From Burkholderia sp. Ax-1719 (GTDB taxonomy: Bacteria > Pseudomonadota > Gammaproteobacteria > Burkholderiales > Burkholderiaceae), in assembly GCF_011753055.1 (NCBI RefSeq), contig NZ_VWWJ01000023.1, forward strand, positions 62,001 to 126,000: a DNA stretch of 64,000 nt. Direction: 5' to 3'. The stretch's first letter is position 1, and each line of letters opens with the position of its first letter. Position numbers and translations under genes: made by a program. This document shows, one piece after another, positions 63,078-64,000 of the stretch. The notes under the pieces were generated by a model. That model was not told where the DNA came from and did not search any database. It was given only the letters and a program-made list of their open reading frames with translations.

Positions 63078-63656
63078 TCAGACTGACATGCGCCAGAGCG
63101 CGATCACGAGAAGCGTGAAGAATGCGGCGACGAGGTCGTCGACCATGATGCCGAAGCCGCCCTTGAAACGCCGCTCGATATAGCGGATGGGCGGCGGCTT
63201 CACCATGTCGAAGAAGCGGAAAATCGCAAACGCCCACAGTTTGCCGATGAAGTCGATGGGCGTGATCATCAGCAGCACGAGCCAGAACGCAACGATCTCG
63301 TCCCAGACGATCGACGAGGGGTCTTCGATGCGCAGCTTTTTCGCGGTAAACGCCGTGATGCCGATGCCCGCGAGAAAGCCGCCGATGATCAGGATGCCCC
63401 AGTCGAGCACGCTGATATAGCGATTGAGCACTTCGAACGATGCCCATGCGAACAGCGTCCCCGCCGTGCCGGGCGCAAGGCGCGAGAGCCCTGAACCGAA
63501 GCCGAGCGAAAGGATGTGCAGCGGATGCGTAAGCATGAACGGCGCATCGGCGCGGCGCGGGCCGCGCGCTTCTTTCGGCGCGCTTGCGGGAGTACTGGCA
63601 GGCTGGCTGGCCGTCCCGATTTCGTCGGCGGGCGAGGGCGTTGGGTCAGTCGGCAT
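63078..63656 (-). CDS. pgpA: Phosphatidylglycerophosphatase A
   Basis: Inner-membrane enzyme that dephosphorylates phosphatidylglycerol phosphate. The 192-residue protein has a 35-residue Pro/Ala-rich N-terminus and then the PgpA core: SGLSRLAPGTAGTLFAW, DPSSIVWDEIVAFW with acidic catalytic residues, and FRFFDMVKPPPIRYIERRF followed by MVDDLVA. Several hydrophobic segments are present. Its start overlaps the thiL end by 11 bp. The thiL-pgpA order is common in proteobacteria. Confidence 0.95.
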   Translation of the reverse strand: MPTDPTPSPADEIGTASQPASTPASAPKEARGPRRADAPFMLTHPLHILSLGFGSGLSRLAPGTAGTLFAWASFEVLNRYISVLDWGILIIGGFLAGIGITAFTAKKLRIEDPSSIVWDEIVAFWLVLLMITPIDFIGKLWAFAIFRFFDMVKPPPIRYIERRFKGGFGIMVDDLVAAFFTLLVIALWRMSV

Positions 63657-64000
63657 GGAAGTGATCGAAACCTTGCAACGTCAGGTCGAGCGGCGCGCCT
63701 GCGCCGTCGCGCCACATGATGGTGGGTTGCGCCGTCGGCTGCGCCTGGGCGTCGGGAGCGCTTATTGTACCGATGCGCGTGACGCGCACACCGGCCTGTT
63801 GCGCCGCCGCCGCGACCGCTTCGCGCTGCTCGGGCGCGGCCGTGAAACACAGCTCGTAGTCGTCGCCGCCCGCGAGTGCGCATTGCAGTTGCAGCTCGCG
63901 CGGCAAACGCGCGAGCGCTTCGGAGACCGGCAGCGCGTCCACGTCGATGAGGGCGTTCACGCGCGAGCGCGCGAGGATATGGCGCAGGTCGCCTGCGAGG
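63646..64000 (-). CDS. thiL: Thiamine-monophosphate kinase (partial, N-terminus off the right edge)
   Basis: Makes thiamine diphosphate from thiamine monophosphate. About 118 C-terminal codons are present: LIDVDALPVSEALARLP and the family motif ALAGGDDYELCFTA, then a C-terminal tail with GFDHF close to the stop. The reading frame stays open to the right edge, so the start lies outside the window. It overlaps pgpA by 11 bp, indicating translational coupling. Confidence 0.93.
   Translation of the reverse strand, partial: LAGDLRHILARSRVNALIDVDALPVSEALARLPRELQLQCALAGGDDYELCFTAAPEQREAVAAAAQQAGVRVTRIGTISAPDAQAQPTAQPTIMWRDGAGAPLDLTLQGFDHFHAD

Overview
The window is GC-rich chromosomal DNA of a beta-proteobacterium, most likely Paraburkholderia or a close relative (Burkholderia, Caballeronia). 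The evidence is the order kdsD-kdsC-lptC-lptA-lptB-rpoN-hpf-ptsN-hprK-rapZ, the uvrA / YajR-like MFS / ssb neighbourhood, the OmpC-type porin with its RHRF terminus, and the codon use. I saw no rRNA, tRNA, insertion sequence, prophage or CRISPR array. Both ends cut a gene: rapZ on the left and thiL on the right. All calls were made by reading the sequence, without database searches.

Layout. Bases 1-9158 (minus strand) hold an envelope and nitrogen-PTS block: Kdo precursor synthesis (KdsD, KdsC), LPS export (LptC, LptA, LptB), sigma-54, hibernation factor, EIIA-Ntr, HPr kinase and RapZ. Bases 9408-14548 (plus) carry a Kef-type antiporter, then apt, a LysE exporter, a Nudix protein and purU. 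AI-2E-type permease and uvrA follow on the minus strand, then a YajR-like MFS and ssb. Bases 21215-25354 hold a YheO/DauR-type regulator with a hydroxyaspartate ammonia-lyase, and a LysR/MFS pair.

Bases 25355-32593 are a signalling locus. An AT-rich promoter region leads into two RcsB/BvgA-type response regulators that overlap by 4 bp. These are followed by an AqpZ-like channel coupled to a 1535-residue BvgS-like phosphorelay kinase. After a LysR gene, a porin, a CHRD protein, an HSL-type hydrolase, an EcsC protein and an EmrB-type exporter with a MarR regulator comes a D-amino-acid module: PLP deaminase, RpiR regulator, D-aminoacylase and RidA. A HigBA-like toxin-antitoxin pair sits next to it.

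Bases 45857-56335 form a sugar block: IclR regulator, DgoK, DgoA, a dehydrogenase, an AraFGH-type ABC importer, a galactose/arabinose 1-dehydrogenase, an SMP-30 lactonase and an aldose epimerase. Together they look like an oxidative De Ley-Doudoroff route for galactose or arabinose, but the aldonate dehydratase is absent. pyrF and a small DUF4440 protein follow.

The most unusual gene is at 58690-61839. It has the extended signal peptide, head and stalk repeats of a trimeric autotransporter adhesin, but ends in an OmpA-type peptidoglycan-binding domain and not in a YadA beta-barrel anchor. Its stalk contains four near-identical 291-bp repeats. A short palindromic AT motif just upstream of it also occurs upstream of the response-regulator operon. 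The window closes with a thiL-pgpA-pncC-cupin operon on the minus strand.
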